A DNA stretch of 64,000 bases from Dasypus novemcinctus (GCF_030445035.2 NC_080677.1:153823169-153887168), one strand, 5' to 3'. Positions 11,063-22,740 are shown, counted from the first letter of the stretch. Numbers and translations are program-made. Notes: a model not told the origin generated them from the sequence alone.

Positions 11063-11786
11063 AAAGTATATACTGAAACAGAGAATTATCAGAGTGTTTT
11101 CTAAGTTATTACTGGCAAAAGTTGAGTAATAACTTAAACACTCTCCTATTCTTAAGTCCTGATACTGTATTGCTTTGAATCACGAATGTTATTAGCAAAA
11201 TTCTCTGCCTCCAGGCTGAGATGATTTCCAACAAAAGTGGTTTTGTTAGAAGTAAGTCTATTTGGACCTTCTCATGAGTGTTGCAGATTGTTTGGGCACA
11301 TGTCTGTGCAGTTGGTTTGTTTCCTTATGTTGAGTATGAAGTCATTTCAATGTGTCACAGATTTTGAAAAAGGGCTTGTTTATTTACAGCTCATGCTGAG
11401 CAGAAAGCAACTGTAAACTGCCAAGCAAACAGCCTCATCACTTGCTTTCAAGGGGTGAAATCCTTCCCTGACTCAAAACAAAGCCACACCACAATCTTCA
11501 GCAGTTTGTAATAGTGTACGTAAGTTTAATAGCCAGTTCAGAGAAACAGACGTGAAACTTTTACTTAAGGTTTGTCAGCAGTTAAAATCTCAGAGATTCT
11601 ACATCACGGGTCCTTCAATGACTATAAATCTTTTCTTACACTAAAATGTGGCCTCCCAAATTTCTATCCCCTCCGTGATCTCTGAAACATTGTTTTGTGT
11701 CATTCTGTGCCTAAACCTATTTGAGGCCTTGATACTTTCTTTTTTGACCAATACTAAGTCAAAATTTAACTTTATAAAAAAACTAA
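11063..11786. other. no recognised feature
   Basis: AT-rich intergenic DNA. No gene and no repeat I can name. Confidence 0.5.
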
Positions 11787-12198
11787 TATGGGAAGCAGTT
11801 GTGGCTCAACTGATAGAGCGTCTGCCTACCATATGGAGGGTCCAGGGTTCGATACCCAGGGCCTCCTGGCCTGTGAGGTGAGCTGGCCTACTTGCAGTGC
11901 TGCTGTGAGCAAGGAATGCCGTGTCATGCAGGGGCGTTCTCCGCATAGGGGTGCCCCATGCGCAAGGAGTGTGCCGTGCAAGGAGAGCCGCCCCGCACGA
12001 AAAACGCAGCCTGCCCAGGAGTGACATCGCACACACAGAAAGCTGATGCAGCAAGATGACACAACAAAAAAAAGCAACAGTTTCCCAGTGCCGCATGTGA
12101 AGAAAGCAAGCGGACACAGAAGAACACACAGCGAATGGACACAGAGCAAACAACTGGGGGGGTGGGGGAAGGGGAGAGAAATTTTTAAAAAACAAAAC
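11787..12198 (+). mobile_element. tRNA-derived SINE (long form)
   Basis: Head GGGAAGCAGTTGTGGCTCAA at 11789, B box GGTTCGATACC, GC-rich body with GCAAGGAGTGC motifs, then a G-rich stretch and an A-rich end near 12198. No exact flanking repeat was found. Confidence 0.88.
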
Positions 12199-12239
12199 AT
12201 ATAATCAGAAATATCGGCAGAAATACAGAATGTAGAAAA

Positions 12240-12780
12240 CAGAATATGTGTGAGTCTCTGCCCTTTAGCTGGGTCTGATAAAAATGGAGACAGAGAGAGA
12301 CACAGACACAGAAAAAGGAAGCTGCCAATTTTGAACCTGCCATGTGAGAGAGGACCAGAGGATAGCTTAAGCACAGAGCCCCCAAGAGGCTGGGCCCAGG
12401 GAGCACTCAAGAGGAGGCGAGCCCTGCTACATGCCTGATAACTCACAGCTGAACTCAGGAAGAAAGCAGAGCAGCCAAGACTGATAGAGGTGGCCCAGAA
12501 AGAGGTAAGCCCTTTGTCTGGCTGTTCACAGCTGAGCTTGAAGAGATGGTAGATTCTAGAGATGAAGGCAGAGGCCACCACAGAGACTGGCGGCCATCTT
12601 GCTTCATCATGAGGCAACAACACCAGATGACAGTGACTGGTTTGGTGAGTAAGTATGGTATCTTGAGTTGGACTTTTCACAGCCTTGGAACCGTAAGCTT
12701 TTACCCCAGATACATCTCCTTTATAAATGCCAACCCATTTCTGGTACTTTGCATTGGCAGCGCTTTGGCAAACCAAAACA
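12240..12780 (+). mobile_element. LTR-like element (family A, copy 2), 5'-truncated
   Basis: It ends with GGTACTTTGCATTGGCAG..AAACCAAAACA at 12780, the same 3' end as copies 1 and 3. The upstream half shares GGCCATCTTGCTTC and GACTTTTCACAGCCTTGGAA-type stretches with them. The first part of the element is not recognisable, perhaps displaced by the SINE just upstream. Confidence 0.6.
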
Positions 12781-13460
12781 GAAATTCCCCTTTGAAACAG
12801 TCCTACCTTCAATTTACTCACCTGGTTATTCACTTCTACTTTAAGAAAAATGCTATCTGAAATGAAATTGGCACCAGTATCCTAGTGATTCAAACAGATT
12901 ACATTTAAATTCCTTCAAACTAAAGATAATTAAGGACATTTTCATTTTCTTCACCAAGCATTTAATTCTCAGTGATCCAGGCATGGATGCTGATGACTCC
13001 TTGTATGGCTTGGCAGCTTACCCATGCAAGGACTCAGTTTCTTCACCTGCAAAATGGAGACAATACTGGTATCTACTCCCAAGTGTCTTGTCAGACTTAA
13101 AAGAGTTACTCCAAGGAAAGTCCTTAGAACACTGACTAAAACTTAGAGAACACCCAATGAACGTTCACATTAACATTTGCCAATTTGCAACCACTTTTTT
13201 TATGCCAGATAACCCTTCTCCTTCCTTAACACACATCCTTTTTGGCTGACTCATTCCACTAACTTATACTAAGCAGAGTAAACTAATTTCAATATTAGCT
13301 TACATAAAATATAAGTGTATATATACAGTGTCCCACTATTCTAAAGTATTCATACTATTATTATTCTTTTCCATTAATGTGAACAGAAAATTAAGAACAC
13401 AGGAGAAAAGAAGTCACTGCTGTAACTTTCATGAATTTTCAACTTTTTTTCCCCTAAGTT
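12781..13460. other. no recognised feature
   Basis: AT-rich intergenic sequence. Nothing supportable was seen. Confidence 0.5.
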
Positions 13461-13474
13461 AAAAATCAATTTTA

Positions 13475-13880
13475 GGGAAGTGGATTTGGCTCAACAGATA
13501 GAGCATACCACATGGGAGTTCCAGGATTCAAACGCAGGGCCTCCTGACCAGTGTGGTGAGCTGGCCCACGCACAGTGCTGATGCACACAAAGAGTGCCGT
13601 GCCATGCAGGGGTGTCCCCCACGTAGGGGAGCCCCACACGCAAGGAGTGCGCTCCGTAAGGAGAGCCGCCCAGTGCGAAAAAAGTGCAACCTGCCCAGAG
13701 ACAGAGCACACACGGAGAGCTGATGCAGCAAGATGATACAACGAAAAGAGACACAGACTTCCGGTGCAGCTGCTAAGAATACAAGTGGACACAGAAGAAC
13801 ACACAGTGAATGGACACAGAGAGCAGACAACCGGGGGAGGGGGCAGGGAAGGGGAGAGAAATGAAAAATAAATCTTTTAA
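13475..13880 (+). mobile_element. tRNA-derived SINE (long form)
   Basis: Head GGGAAGTGGATTTGGCTCAA, followed by the B box, body and A-rich tail. The exact 14-base flanking repeat AAAAATCAATTTTA is at 13461-13474 and 13881-13894. Confidence 0.92.
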
Positions 13881-13954
13881 AAAAATCAATTTTAAATTCA
13901 TTCTTCAAGTTATAATTCTTTTTCTAGGTGAGTTAAAACAATAGGAACAATTAC

Positions 13955-14135
13955 AAGTACTGAGGTAGCACTTACCCTGTGTCAGCTGTTGCTCTAAAGC
14001 ATATCATTTAATCCTCACAACAACCCTATAAAATAGGTATTATTATTGTTTCCATTTTATAGATAAGGAAACTGTGACGAGAGAGATGACAGGAACTGCC
14101 CAAGGACACTCCCTTCATAAGTGGTGGAGCAGAGG
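13955..14135 (+). repeat. MIR element
   Basis: Core features of the ancient MIR SINE: GTGTCAGCTGTTGCTCTAAA, ATTTAATCCTCACAACAACC, ATTTTATAGATAAGGAAACT and GAACTGCCCAAGGACAC, in order. Confidence 0.8.
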
Positions 14136-14149
14136 TAAGAACTAAGGCA

Positions 14150-14470
14150 ACTAGATTATACACTTTGGATAGATTATGTGATATGTGAATTTATCTCAAT
14201 AAAACTGCTGAATAAATTAATGAATAATTGTGCAAGAATAGCCACAAATAAAAGCTATATACAGCAGGGGAAACAAAGAGATTGAGAGGTGAAGAACTTT
14301 CTTATTTGTGTTTTGTTTATTATTATTGAAATAATGAACATGCTCTAATAATGACCGAAGTGATGAATGCACAACTCTGTGATTATACCAAATATCACTG
14401 GTTGTACACTCTGGATGAATTGTATGCTTTATTAATATGTATCAATAAAATTGATTTGTTTAAAAAAAAT
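14150..14470 (+). mobile_element. L1-type 3' ends (two fragments)
   Basis: Two similar pieces (about 14155-14215 and 14310-14465) carry CACTTTGGATAGATT/CACTCTGGATGAATT followed by ATCTCAATAAAACTG/GTATCAATAAAATTG, then an A-rich end. I take them as 3' ends of a plus-strand L1 family. The family is not certain. Confidence 0.4.
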
Positions 14471-14746
14471 AGAAAAGCCTAGGCAAGCTGCTGCAGAGTC
14501 TGGACAAAAGTTTAGAGGACTGCAAAACAACAGTAACAATCCCACACAGAGGATCTCAAGCTTACCTCCCTTAGGTTTTGCCTAATTTCTTTAGTATTAA
14601 AACCATTAACTTCTCATTATTGCTGTGAGGCTGGAGGATGAGGTCCCATTCAGTTACTCATTGGCAATGAACAGCTGTGCAAATTTTTAGTTGCAGCAAA
14701 GCTAGCAAAGCGAACTCTTAGTCCAAAAACCATGTGGTATTACATT

Positions 14747-15206
14747 TATTTTTTTAAAAAAGATTTCTTTTACTTATTACCCTCCTTGCCAATTGCACTC
14801 GCTGCCCACTCTCTGTGTCCATTCACTGCATGTTCTTCGTGTCTGCTTGTCTACTCTTCTCATCTTCTCTTTAGGAGGCACTGGGAAGCAATCCTGGGAC
14901 CTTCCAACATGAGAAAGAGGCATTCAATTGCTTGAGCCACCTCAACTCCCTAGTTTGTTGTGTCTTTCATTGTCTTTCCTCTGTCACTTTTTTGTTGTGT
15001 CATCTTGCTGTGCCAGCTCTCCCCACAGGCCAGCTCTCTGCATGAGCCAGGTTCACCGTGCAGGCAGCTTTGCCGTGCAGGCCAGCTTGGCCACACGGGC
15101 CAGCTCTCCACGTGGGCCAGCTCACTGTGTGGGCCAGCTCCCCCTTACCAGGAGGCCCTGGGACTCACACCTGGGAGCCGAATCACTTGAGCCACATCTG
15201 CTTCCC
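14747..15206 (-). mobile_element. tRNA-derived SINE with internal 17-bp tandem units
   Basis: The exact 17-base flanking repeat CCATGTGGTATTACATT is at 14730-14746 and 15207-15223. A tRNA-like head is at the right end. The body (15012-15148) consists of about eight imperfect 17-18-base units starting GCCAGCTC. Confidence 0.92.
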
Positions 15207-15611
15207 CCATGTGGTATTACATTAAAAAATAAAGTTTTTAGAGGCATGAATTATTGACTAATATATGACCTTACACAGGAGTTTTCATGGCATAGGGTAT
15301 ATCATTTTAATTTTCTCAATATTATTTCAATATTTTAGTGCAATTTAAATATTATCTATTAACAAATCTATTAGCAAATTAGTAAATATAATTTGCTTAG
15401 TCCCAAAGAGATTGCTACAAAACTGTGACTCTAATACCATGTAACTCATAAGAATAAAAAAGACTATATGTTTTTAAGACTTGCATTTTTTTAACTCTTT
15501 ACCTTACCTTTTTTTTTTTTTAACCTAATTTCTTTTCAAATAAATTCTTGAAGACTCATGGTCTGACTTATCAGGAATAACAGACCCTTCAAAGAGACTT
15601 GGTTTTGATGG

Positions 15612-16047
15612 TGTGGTGCTTCGGAGCTATGTACCCCAGAAAAACATGTTCTTCAACTAACCCATTCCTGTGGTGTGAACTCATTGAAAGTAGAACCTTT
15701 TGATTTGGTTGCTTGCTTAGTTTAAAGTATAGCCCAACTCAATTGTTCTCTTATATGGAGAATGAAATTCAGACATGGAGAGAAAGCCAGGGAACCAAGT
15801 AGCTGAAGGTCAGTGGAACCCAGAAGAGGATGGAGAGGCCTCCACGTGCATTGCCATGTGACAGAGGAGCCCAGGACCAAGGAGCAACGGCAGCCAGCCT
15901 AGACTGTCAGTCTTCAGGAAGAAAGCATCACCTTAATGAGGCCTTGATTTGGACTTCTCTGGCCTCAAAACCATGAGCCAATAAATTCCTGTTGTTTAAG
16001 CCAACCCATTGCATGGCATTTGCTTAAGCAAAGAGGAAACTAAAACA
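15612..16047 (+). mobile_element. solo LTR-like element (family B)
   Basis: 436 bases with TG..CA ends (TGTGGTGCTTCGG.. to ..AACTAAAACA) and the exact 5-bp duplication GATGG on both sides (15607-15611, 16048-16052). It contains CCAATAAATTCCTG as a likely poly(A) signal near the 3' end. No coding sequence. The 5-bp duplication and absence of internal genes fit a solo LTR of an ERV. Confidence 0.7.
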
Positions 16048-16215
16048 GATGGGTAGCTAGATGATTGCACTGTAACTGTTCCTCCATTTTTGCATGATTT
16101 CTCTTCCTTCTGGTCATTTTTCTTATTTGGATGAAATGTATGTTTCATCACCCCCATTCTAAAAATAACATGTACACTGTAGAAAGTTTAGAAAATGCAG
16201 ATAAGTTGAAAGAAA

Positions 16216-16306
16216 TCAGGCAAACGGATATATCTCAACGGGTTAGTGCCAGCTTCCCATGTACAAGGTCCTGGGTTCAATGCCCAGTACCTACAAAAAA
16301 AAAAAA
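16216..16306 (+). mobile_element. short tRNA-derived SINE
   Basis: A diverged tRNA-like head with B box GGTTCAATGCC (near 16274) and a 13-base A run at 16294-16306. The start is approximate. Confidence 0.7.
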
Positions 16307-17799
16307 TCACAGCTAAAAGAAACTCACAAAAGGACACATAAAGGAAGTTCAAAATAAAAATAAAACAAAAGGAAGTTCACTACACAATATTTATAGTAGC
16401 AATAACTTGGCAATATCCTAATTGCCCATTAATAAAGGAATGGATAAACTGTAGTCAATTCATATCATGAAATGCTTTGTAACACTTAAAATGAATTAAC
16501 TAGGTATATATGGATCGATATAGATAAATCTTGAAAACATAATTTGGAGTGAAAAAAGGAAATTGTGAAAGCACATGTGTTCTTCAAGTCAAACTCAGAA
16601 AAGCTAAGAAAAAAAAAGTTGACCAGGCTTGTCATACATTTGACATTTATGAGAGAGTAAAACAAAGTACAGAGCAGACAATCTGTGTGTGTGTGTGTGT
16701 ATTTCTTTCCTAAAATCCTCAGAGAGTTGAAGCAAATATCTTGGAGAAGTTTCTTAGTTCCTTACTTACTTTCCTCTAAAGTAAGGTACTAAGAAACTTC
16801 CTTATCTCAGGATATAATCAACAGCAAAGTTCACTGATAAGGAGTAGGCCTGATAACATGAAGTCTAATTTTCTATTATTTTCTTTTCTAAAAATTACAT
16901 TTCATTGTATCATGAAAATGTATTTGTTTATCAGCTTTGAATACTCCTTGGATGGGTCTCACAGTATCAAATCAGTTTTGGATCATTCCTACTTTGGTGT
17001 GAAATGGTTCAGTCAGCTTTAACAGCTGATGAGGGAGTCCGTGGAGCAGTGGGGGGAAGCTAGGGTTGAATAGATCTTACTCCCAAGGAGGTCTCTAGGT
17101 AGCTGAAGGCAAAATAATGTCTGGGCACAAGAATGGGGAGTGAGGAATTAGGAGGTGCCAAAAGGGAAAGGAAGACATCTAACAGCAAATTCACTCGGTT
17201 GCTTAGTTTTGCTTGATAGTTTTATAAGAGGTGGGTCCTAACTTCCCTTGTCTATTTAGGTGTACTAACTTGTTGGAAACCCAGGATAATGACCTAAAAA
17301 GCACACTATTTACTTGATTTAGTACACAGTCAGTGTGCATGAACCCCTAGGGTCGAATATCCCTCTAAGGAGAAAAACTCTGAACTATAGAATGTTAAAA
17401 CTAGAATGCGGGAAGAAGGGACCCTCCAACTCCATGCTTCAGAGAACACGATGGTACCAGATGATGTAGGGGTACTACACAGACCCAGTCTAAATGTCAA
17501 TTAATCACATTGAGACTCAGTTATTCCCCTTTCACCTCTCTGTCATTCTTTCTGGGAAGTCTTTGGTGTTGATATGTCTTTAAGAGTTGTTAATTTATCT
17601 ATAACTTTTTTTAATTCAAAGGACACACCTTTTTATTTGTTTGAGATACAAATTTCAGTTTGGGTGTTGAGAATGAGCCAGGAACTAAGTACTAGAGACA
17701 ACAGTCAGCAATTCCTGATTGTTACAATTAGCTATGATGAAGGAGGAAGAGGACAGATGGGACTAGACTGTTTCAGTCCATTAATACCCAGCTGATCCA
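16307..17799. other. intergenic, mostly unrecognised
   Basis: Holds the hairpin at 16746-16800 and a short (GT)n run at 16684-16700. Otherwise no repeat I can name and no gene. Confidence 0.5.
16746..16800. repeat. inverted repeat with 22-bp arms (hairpin)
   Basis: Arm 1 (16746-16767) and arm 2 (16779-16800) are reverse complements with one mismatch, around an 11-base loop. The RNA from either strand would fold into a long stem. It lies in sequence where I recognise no SINE, L1 or LTR. It may be a palindromic transposon remnant, a small-RNA-like hairpin or a chance local inversion. Confidence 0.75.
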
Positions 17800-18785
17800 A
17801 TTTACAGCCTGATATTTTCTTGAGCAGGACTGTCCCATGATGGGGGGATGCAATGACAGTTCAAGACAGATAGGGCAAACACGGAGAATTCAACCATGTA
17901 TGTGCAATTCAGTCTGATGTCCCTGTATGTTCCATAGATTGGGGTGCTGGCCCGTTGTTGTTCCACTGCTTCCCCAATTCTGCTTCCAGAATATCGGGGT
18001 CTTGAAGGCATCTGTTTGCCTTGGAGGGAGGGTAGGTCCAGAGCATATGAGAGCTCCGGTGGGGGTCATTCCCTGGGCAGCTTGCTGAGCCAACCAGTAC
18101 TTCTAACTTTTGGCCTTGGTTCAAAAGTTCATCATGGACATAGGCACCCTCCCAGTGCCAAGCCCATTTACTGTCCCCTCACACCAGCTGTTCCCCCCAC
18201 ACCACCATGGGATGGGCTCTTCTGGTAACTTTAATGCCTGTGGGGTTACCACAACACCATGATTGTTAAGGAAGTGGCTGACAGCTGTTTCAGGAGTTGG
18301 CTCCACTTGACTTTGTCCTTCAGCCCCACCTTCAGGTGACAGACAGCTCCTCAAAAATTTCACTGTCACCTCACCTGCCTTGGAATGGATCTTCTCTAAT
18401 TTTCCATCTTGTCTCAGCAATTGATCCTCTTCAAACAGCTTCTTGTTTTCAGGGGATGCACATACAGTCAGTCTTTGAGGAAGGAGTTGATTCCTGCCCG
18501 CAGATATCTTCACCGAGACCGAGTCGCCCCAGACCCCAAGCTCCTTTAAAGATTGAATGAAAATGAGCTCCAGGTTCTTTTTGGGCTGGTGTTTCATGTC
18601 GTCCTCCAACTTGCAGATGCAGTGTTTCCAGTGCAGGCGTGCCTTCCAGCCTTCCCTGGCCAGTGACACCTTCCGCTCGTGTGCCACGATGACCAGATGA
18701 CCATGCCCAGACTGTGAGGGGGGCTGAAGTCACACTGCGGGTCGGGGTGTGTGCAAGTTCTAGCTGCTCCATGTTCTTACTGACA
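17800..18785 (-). pseudogene. MRPL9: processed pseudogene of mitochondrial ribosomal protein L9
   Basis: The parent gene encodes bL9m of the large mitochondrial ribosomal subunit. Reading the minus strand from about 18720 gives a frame with stretches I recognise from MRPL9: [60 protein letters not shown] and WCEGTVNGL. The TGA just after the MMNF end and a TAG seven codons later interrupt the frame. It then continues in register as KYWLAQQAA near 18070-18095, the C-terminal end of the family. The N-terminal part (about 18690-18780) is shifted in frame. A few residues are inserted before WCEGTVNG. No introns interrupt it. This points to a retrotransposed cDNA that has decayed beyond function. 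The A-tail and target duplications are no longer clear. The ends are approximate. Confidence 0.85.
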
Positions 18786-18929
18786 CTTGGTATGGCCAGT
18801 CTTTAACTGTAGCTATTCCAGTGGGCATGAACTGCCATCTCTTTGTGGTTTTAGTTTTGCATTTTCCCTAATGACTAATGATGGTGATAATGCTTTCATG
18901 AGTTTATTTGCCACCTGCATATGTTCTTT

Positions 18930-19328
18930 TTTAAAGATTTATTTATTTCTCTCCCCTGCCCCCAGTTATCTGTTCTCTGTGTCCATTTGCTGTGTGTTCT
19001 TCTGTGATCACTTCTATCCTTATCAGCAGCCCTGGCAATCTGTGTTTCTTTTTGTTGCGTCTTCTTGTGTCAGCTCTCCGTGTGTGCGGCACCATTCTTG
19101 GGCAGGCTGCACTTTCTTTTGCGCTGGGTGGCTCTCCTTACAGGGTGCACTCCTTGCACGTGGGGCTCCCCTACGCGGGGGACACCCCTGCGTGGCACGG
19201 CACTCCTTGCGCGCATCAGCACTACGCATGGGCCAGCTCCACACCTGTCAAGTAGGCCTCAGGGTTTGAACCATGGACCTTCCATGTGGTAGGCGGATGC
19301 CCTATCCATTGGGCCAAGTCCGCTTCCC
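18930..19328 (-). mobile_element. tRNA-derived SINE (first of an adjacent pair)
   Basis: Long form, head ending GGGGAAGCGGACTTGG on the minus strand. Flanking repeats CATATGTTCTTT (18918-18929) and CATATCTTCTTT (19329-19340) differ at one base. Confidence 0.9.
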
Positions 19329-19352
19329 CATATCTTCTTTAGTGAAATGCTT

Positions 19353-19764
19353 TTTTTAAAAAAAGACTTATTTATTTATTTATTTCTCTCCCCTCCCCCC
19401 CCCAACCCTGGTTGTCTGTTCTCTGTGTATATTTTGCTGCATCTTGTCTGCTTCTATTGTTGTCAGCGGCATGGGAATCTGTGTTTCTTTTTGTTGCATC
19501 TTGCTGCATCAGCTCTACGTGTGTGCAGCACCATTCCTGGGCAGACTACACTTTCTTTTGTGCTGGGCGGCTCTCCCTACGGGGCGCACTCCTTGCACGT
19601 GGGGCTCCCCTACGCGGGGGACACCCCTGTGTGGCAGGGCACTCCTTGCGCGCATCAGCACTGCGCATGGGCCAGCTCCACACGGGTCAAGGAGGCCCGG
19701 GGTTTGAACCGCGGACCTCCCATGTGGTAGACGGATACCCTAACCACTGGGCCAAGTCCGCCGC
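19353..19764 (-). mobile_element. tRNA-derived SINE (second of an adjacent pair)
   Basis: Long form. Flanking repeats CTTTAGTGAAATGCTT (19337-19352) and CTTTAGTGAAGTGCTT (19765-19780) differ at one base. Its target site begins inside the target duplication of the neighbouring SINE. Confidence 0.9.
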
Positions 19765-21859
19765 CTTTAGTGAAGTGCTTGTTCAAATCTTTTGCTGAGT
19801 TTTAAGTTGTTGGTCTTATTATTATTGTGTTATAATAGTTTTTTTTAAAAACAGATTCTAGATCGAAGTCTTTTGTCGAATATAGGCTTTGAAATATTTC
19901 TCCCAGTCTAACTACTTTATTGAGATATATAAGTCACATGCCATAAAATTCAACCCTTGATAGTGTACAATTCACTGGATTTTAATATATTTGCAAAGTT
20001 GTCCACCCCTCACCACTGTCTAATTCCATAACATTTTCATCACCTAAAAAAGAAATCCAGGGCCCATAGCAGTTACCCCCAATCCCTCCTTCTTCCTGGC
20101 CCTTGGCAACCACTAATGTCCTTTTGGGTTTTTTTGCGTGTTGTTCTTTTCAGTTTCAGGGTTCTTTTTGTTTTTGTTTTAACTTCTTATTTTGAAATAA
20201 TTTCAGACTTCCAGGACAGTTGCAAGAATAATACAAACCCCATACAGAGAATTCCAACATACGCTGCCCAGATACCCAGATCCACCAACTTTTAACTTTC
20301 TGCCACATTTGCCATCTCATTCTATCTACCCATCTAGCTATTTATCTATTTTCTAAAACATCTGAGAGTAGGTTGTATGCAACATGTGCCTTGAAAACTT
20401 AATATTTCCATGTCTATTTCTCAAGAATAAGGATATTCATTTATGTAACCACCTTAAGTACAGTTATCAAGTCCAAGAAATTTAATATTGACATAAGGCT
20501 TATGGTTTATATTCCAATTTTTTTTCCATTTATTCCAATAATGGCCTTATAGGCATTTCTTCCTCAATTATTAGATCCAGTCTGGGATAATGCATTTGCT
20601 TTTAGTTATAATTGTCTCTTTAATCTCTCACCTTATTTTAAAAATTGAGGAAATATATATACAAAACACAGTGTCTCAACCACTCCCAAGCTTACTTTTC
20701 AGTGGGATTAATCACACTCCCAATTTTGTACTATCCTCACCACCAATCTTTACCAGAACTTTCCCACCACCCCAAACAGAAACCCTGCACTTATTCCCTA
20801 TGAACTCCCCTTCTGCCTCCTCTCCTGCCCTGGTAACCTATACTCCATTTCCTATCTCTATGTATTTGCATATTCTAGCTATTTCATCTAAGTGGAACCA
20901 TACAATTTTTGTCCCTTTATGTATTATCATTTCACTCAGCGTGATGTCTTCTGTTTAGTAGCAAGTATCAGAACTGCACTTCTTTTTACAGCTGAATAAT
21001 ATTCCATTGTATGTATATACCACGTTTTTGTTATCCATTCAACTGCTAATTGACATTTGGGTTACTTCCACCTTTTGTCCATTGTGAATAATGCTGCTAT
21101 GAACATTGCTGTACAAATACATATCTAAGTTCCTGCTTTCAACTATTTTGGGTATATACCCAAAAGTGGGATTGGTGGGTCATATGATAGTTCTATATTT
21201 AACTTTTTGATAAACCGCCAAACTGTCTTCCACAGCAGCTGCACTGTTTTGCATTTCCACCAAGTACTAAATTTCCCATTTCTCTGCACTTTCACCAGTG
21301 CTTATCATTTTCCATCACTTTAACAATAGCCATTCTAGTGGGTGTGAGGTGGAATTTCATTGTGTTCTTTTTTCCTTTCATTTTTTCTTTTCTTTTTGGT
21401 TTCTTCTTTTTTTCTTTTCCTTTTTCTTTCTTTTATGTTTTGATTTTTTTCTTTGTGTTTATTCTTTTAAATTGTTTTACCTTTTTTATAATTTTTCTTT
21501 TTGTTATTCTTTGTGATTTTTTTTTAATTCATTGTGTTTTGATTTGCATTTCAGTAATGGCTAATAATATTGAACATCTTTTTGTGTGCTTATTGACCAT
21601 CTGTATATCTTTAGGGAACTGTCTATTCAAGTTCTTCACCCACTTTTCCCCACAGCTTCTTTTTATGTATTTATTAGAGAAGTTGTAGGTATACAGAAAA
21701 ATCATGCAGAAAATACAGAGTTCCCATACACACCACCCCAAACACACAATTTTCCCTATTAATACTTTGCATTAGTGTGGTTCCTTTGTTACAGTTAATG
21801 AGACAAATTTTTATAATTATACTATTAAGTGTAATCTATAGTCTACTATAATTATTTTA

Positions 21860-22285
21860 TTTTATTTTTATTTTTTTTAAGATTTTATTTATTTCCCTCC
21901 CTCCCCCCCGCCCCCCGCCCCCCGCCATTGTTCTCTGTGTCTATTTGCTGCGTAGTCTTCTTTGTCCGCTTTTGTTGTTGTCAGCGGCACGGGAATCTGT
22001 GTTTCTTTTTGTTGCGTCATCTTGTTGTGTCAGCCCTCTGTGTGTGCGGTGCCATTCTTAGGCAGGCTGCATGTTCTTTTGTGCTGGATGGCTCTCCTTA
22101 GAGGGTGCACTCCTTGCACGTGGGGTTCCCCTATGCAGGGACACCTCTGCATGGCAGGGCATTCCTTGCCTGCATCAGCACTGCACATGGGCCAGCTCCA
22201 CACAGGTCAGGGAGGCCTGGAGTTTGAACCGCGGACCTCCCATGTGGTAGATGGACACCCTAACCACTGGGCCAAGTCCATTTCC
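21860..22285 (-). mobile_element. tRNA-derived SINE (long form)
   Basis: The exact 17-base flanking repeat CTACTATAATTATTTTA is at 21843-21859 and 22286-22302. The tail side carries C-rich blocks (about 21900-21927) that are G-rich on the element's own strand. Confidence 0.92.
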
Positions 22286-22740
22286 CTACTATAATTATTT
22301 TAGCAGTAACCAGTTTACATTAGGGTTCACTGTGTTATACAGTCCTATGGGTTTTTTTTTTTATTCTAGTAACATATATACAAACTAAAATTTCACCTTT
22401 TAACCACATTCAAATATATAATTCAGTGGTGTTAATTATATTCACAATGTTGTGTGACCATCCCCTAAATAAAAACTGCACCAATTAAGCATTAACTCCC
22501 CATTCCCTGCTCTAAGCCCCTGGTAACCTGTATTCTAGTTTCTGACTATGAATTGGCTTATTCTAATTATTTCATATCAGTGAAATCATATAATATTTGT
22601 TTTTGTATGTCTTATTTCATGCAACATGATGTCTTCAAGGTTCATCCATACTGCTGCACATATCAGAACTTCATTTCTTTTTAGTGAAACTCCATAGTAG
22701 CTAAATAATATTCCATTGTGTGTATATACCACATTTTGTG

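Larger units (their letters stand above)
18787..22740 (-). mobile_element. mosaic of fossil L1 fragments
   Basis: Antisense L1 phrases recur: TAATGACTAATGATG (18870), TTATTGAGATATATAAGTCA (19918), GAATAATATTCCATTGTATG (20994) and GGGTATATACCCAAAAGTGG (21150). 3'-UTR-like openings occur at about 19907, 20178 and 21655. This suggests at least three overlapping or rearranged minus-strand L1s. SINEs interrupt them at 18930-19328, 19353-19764 and 21860-22285. No open reading frame of useful length remains. Confidence 0.75.

Noticed and set aside
11826-12833. 335-codon minus-strand frame
   Set aside because: It reads through a SINE (11787-12198) in antisense and an LTR-like repeat. The typical SINE translation (ARHSL..ALxVGQL) recurs in many other places.
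14999-15150. CRISPR-like array of GCCAGCTC units
   Set aside because: The units are contiguous without spacers, imperfect and sit inside a SINE. The DNA is mammalian.
15607-16052. A complete endogenous retrovirus
   Set aside because: Only LTR-like pieces are present. No gag, pol or env-like frame and no paired LTRs were found.
18121-18687. A functional 188-codon gene
   Set aside because: It is an internal part of an MRPL9 retrocopy with stops before the C-terminus, a shifted N-terminus and no introns.
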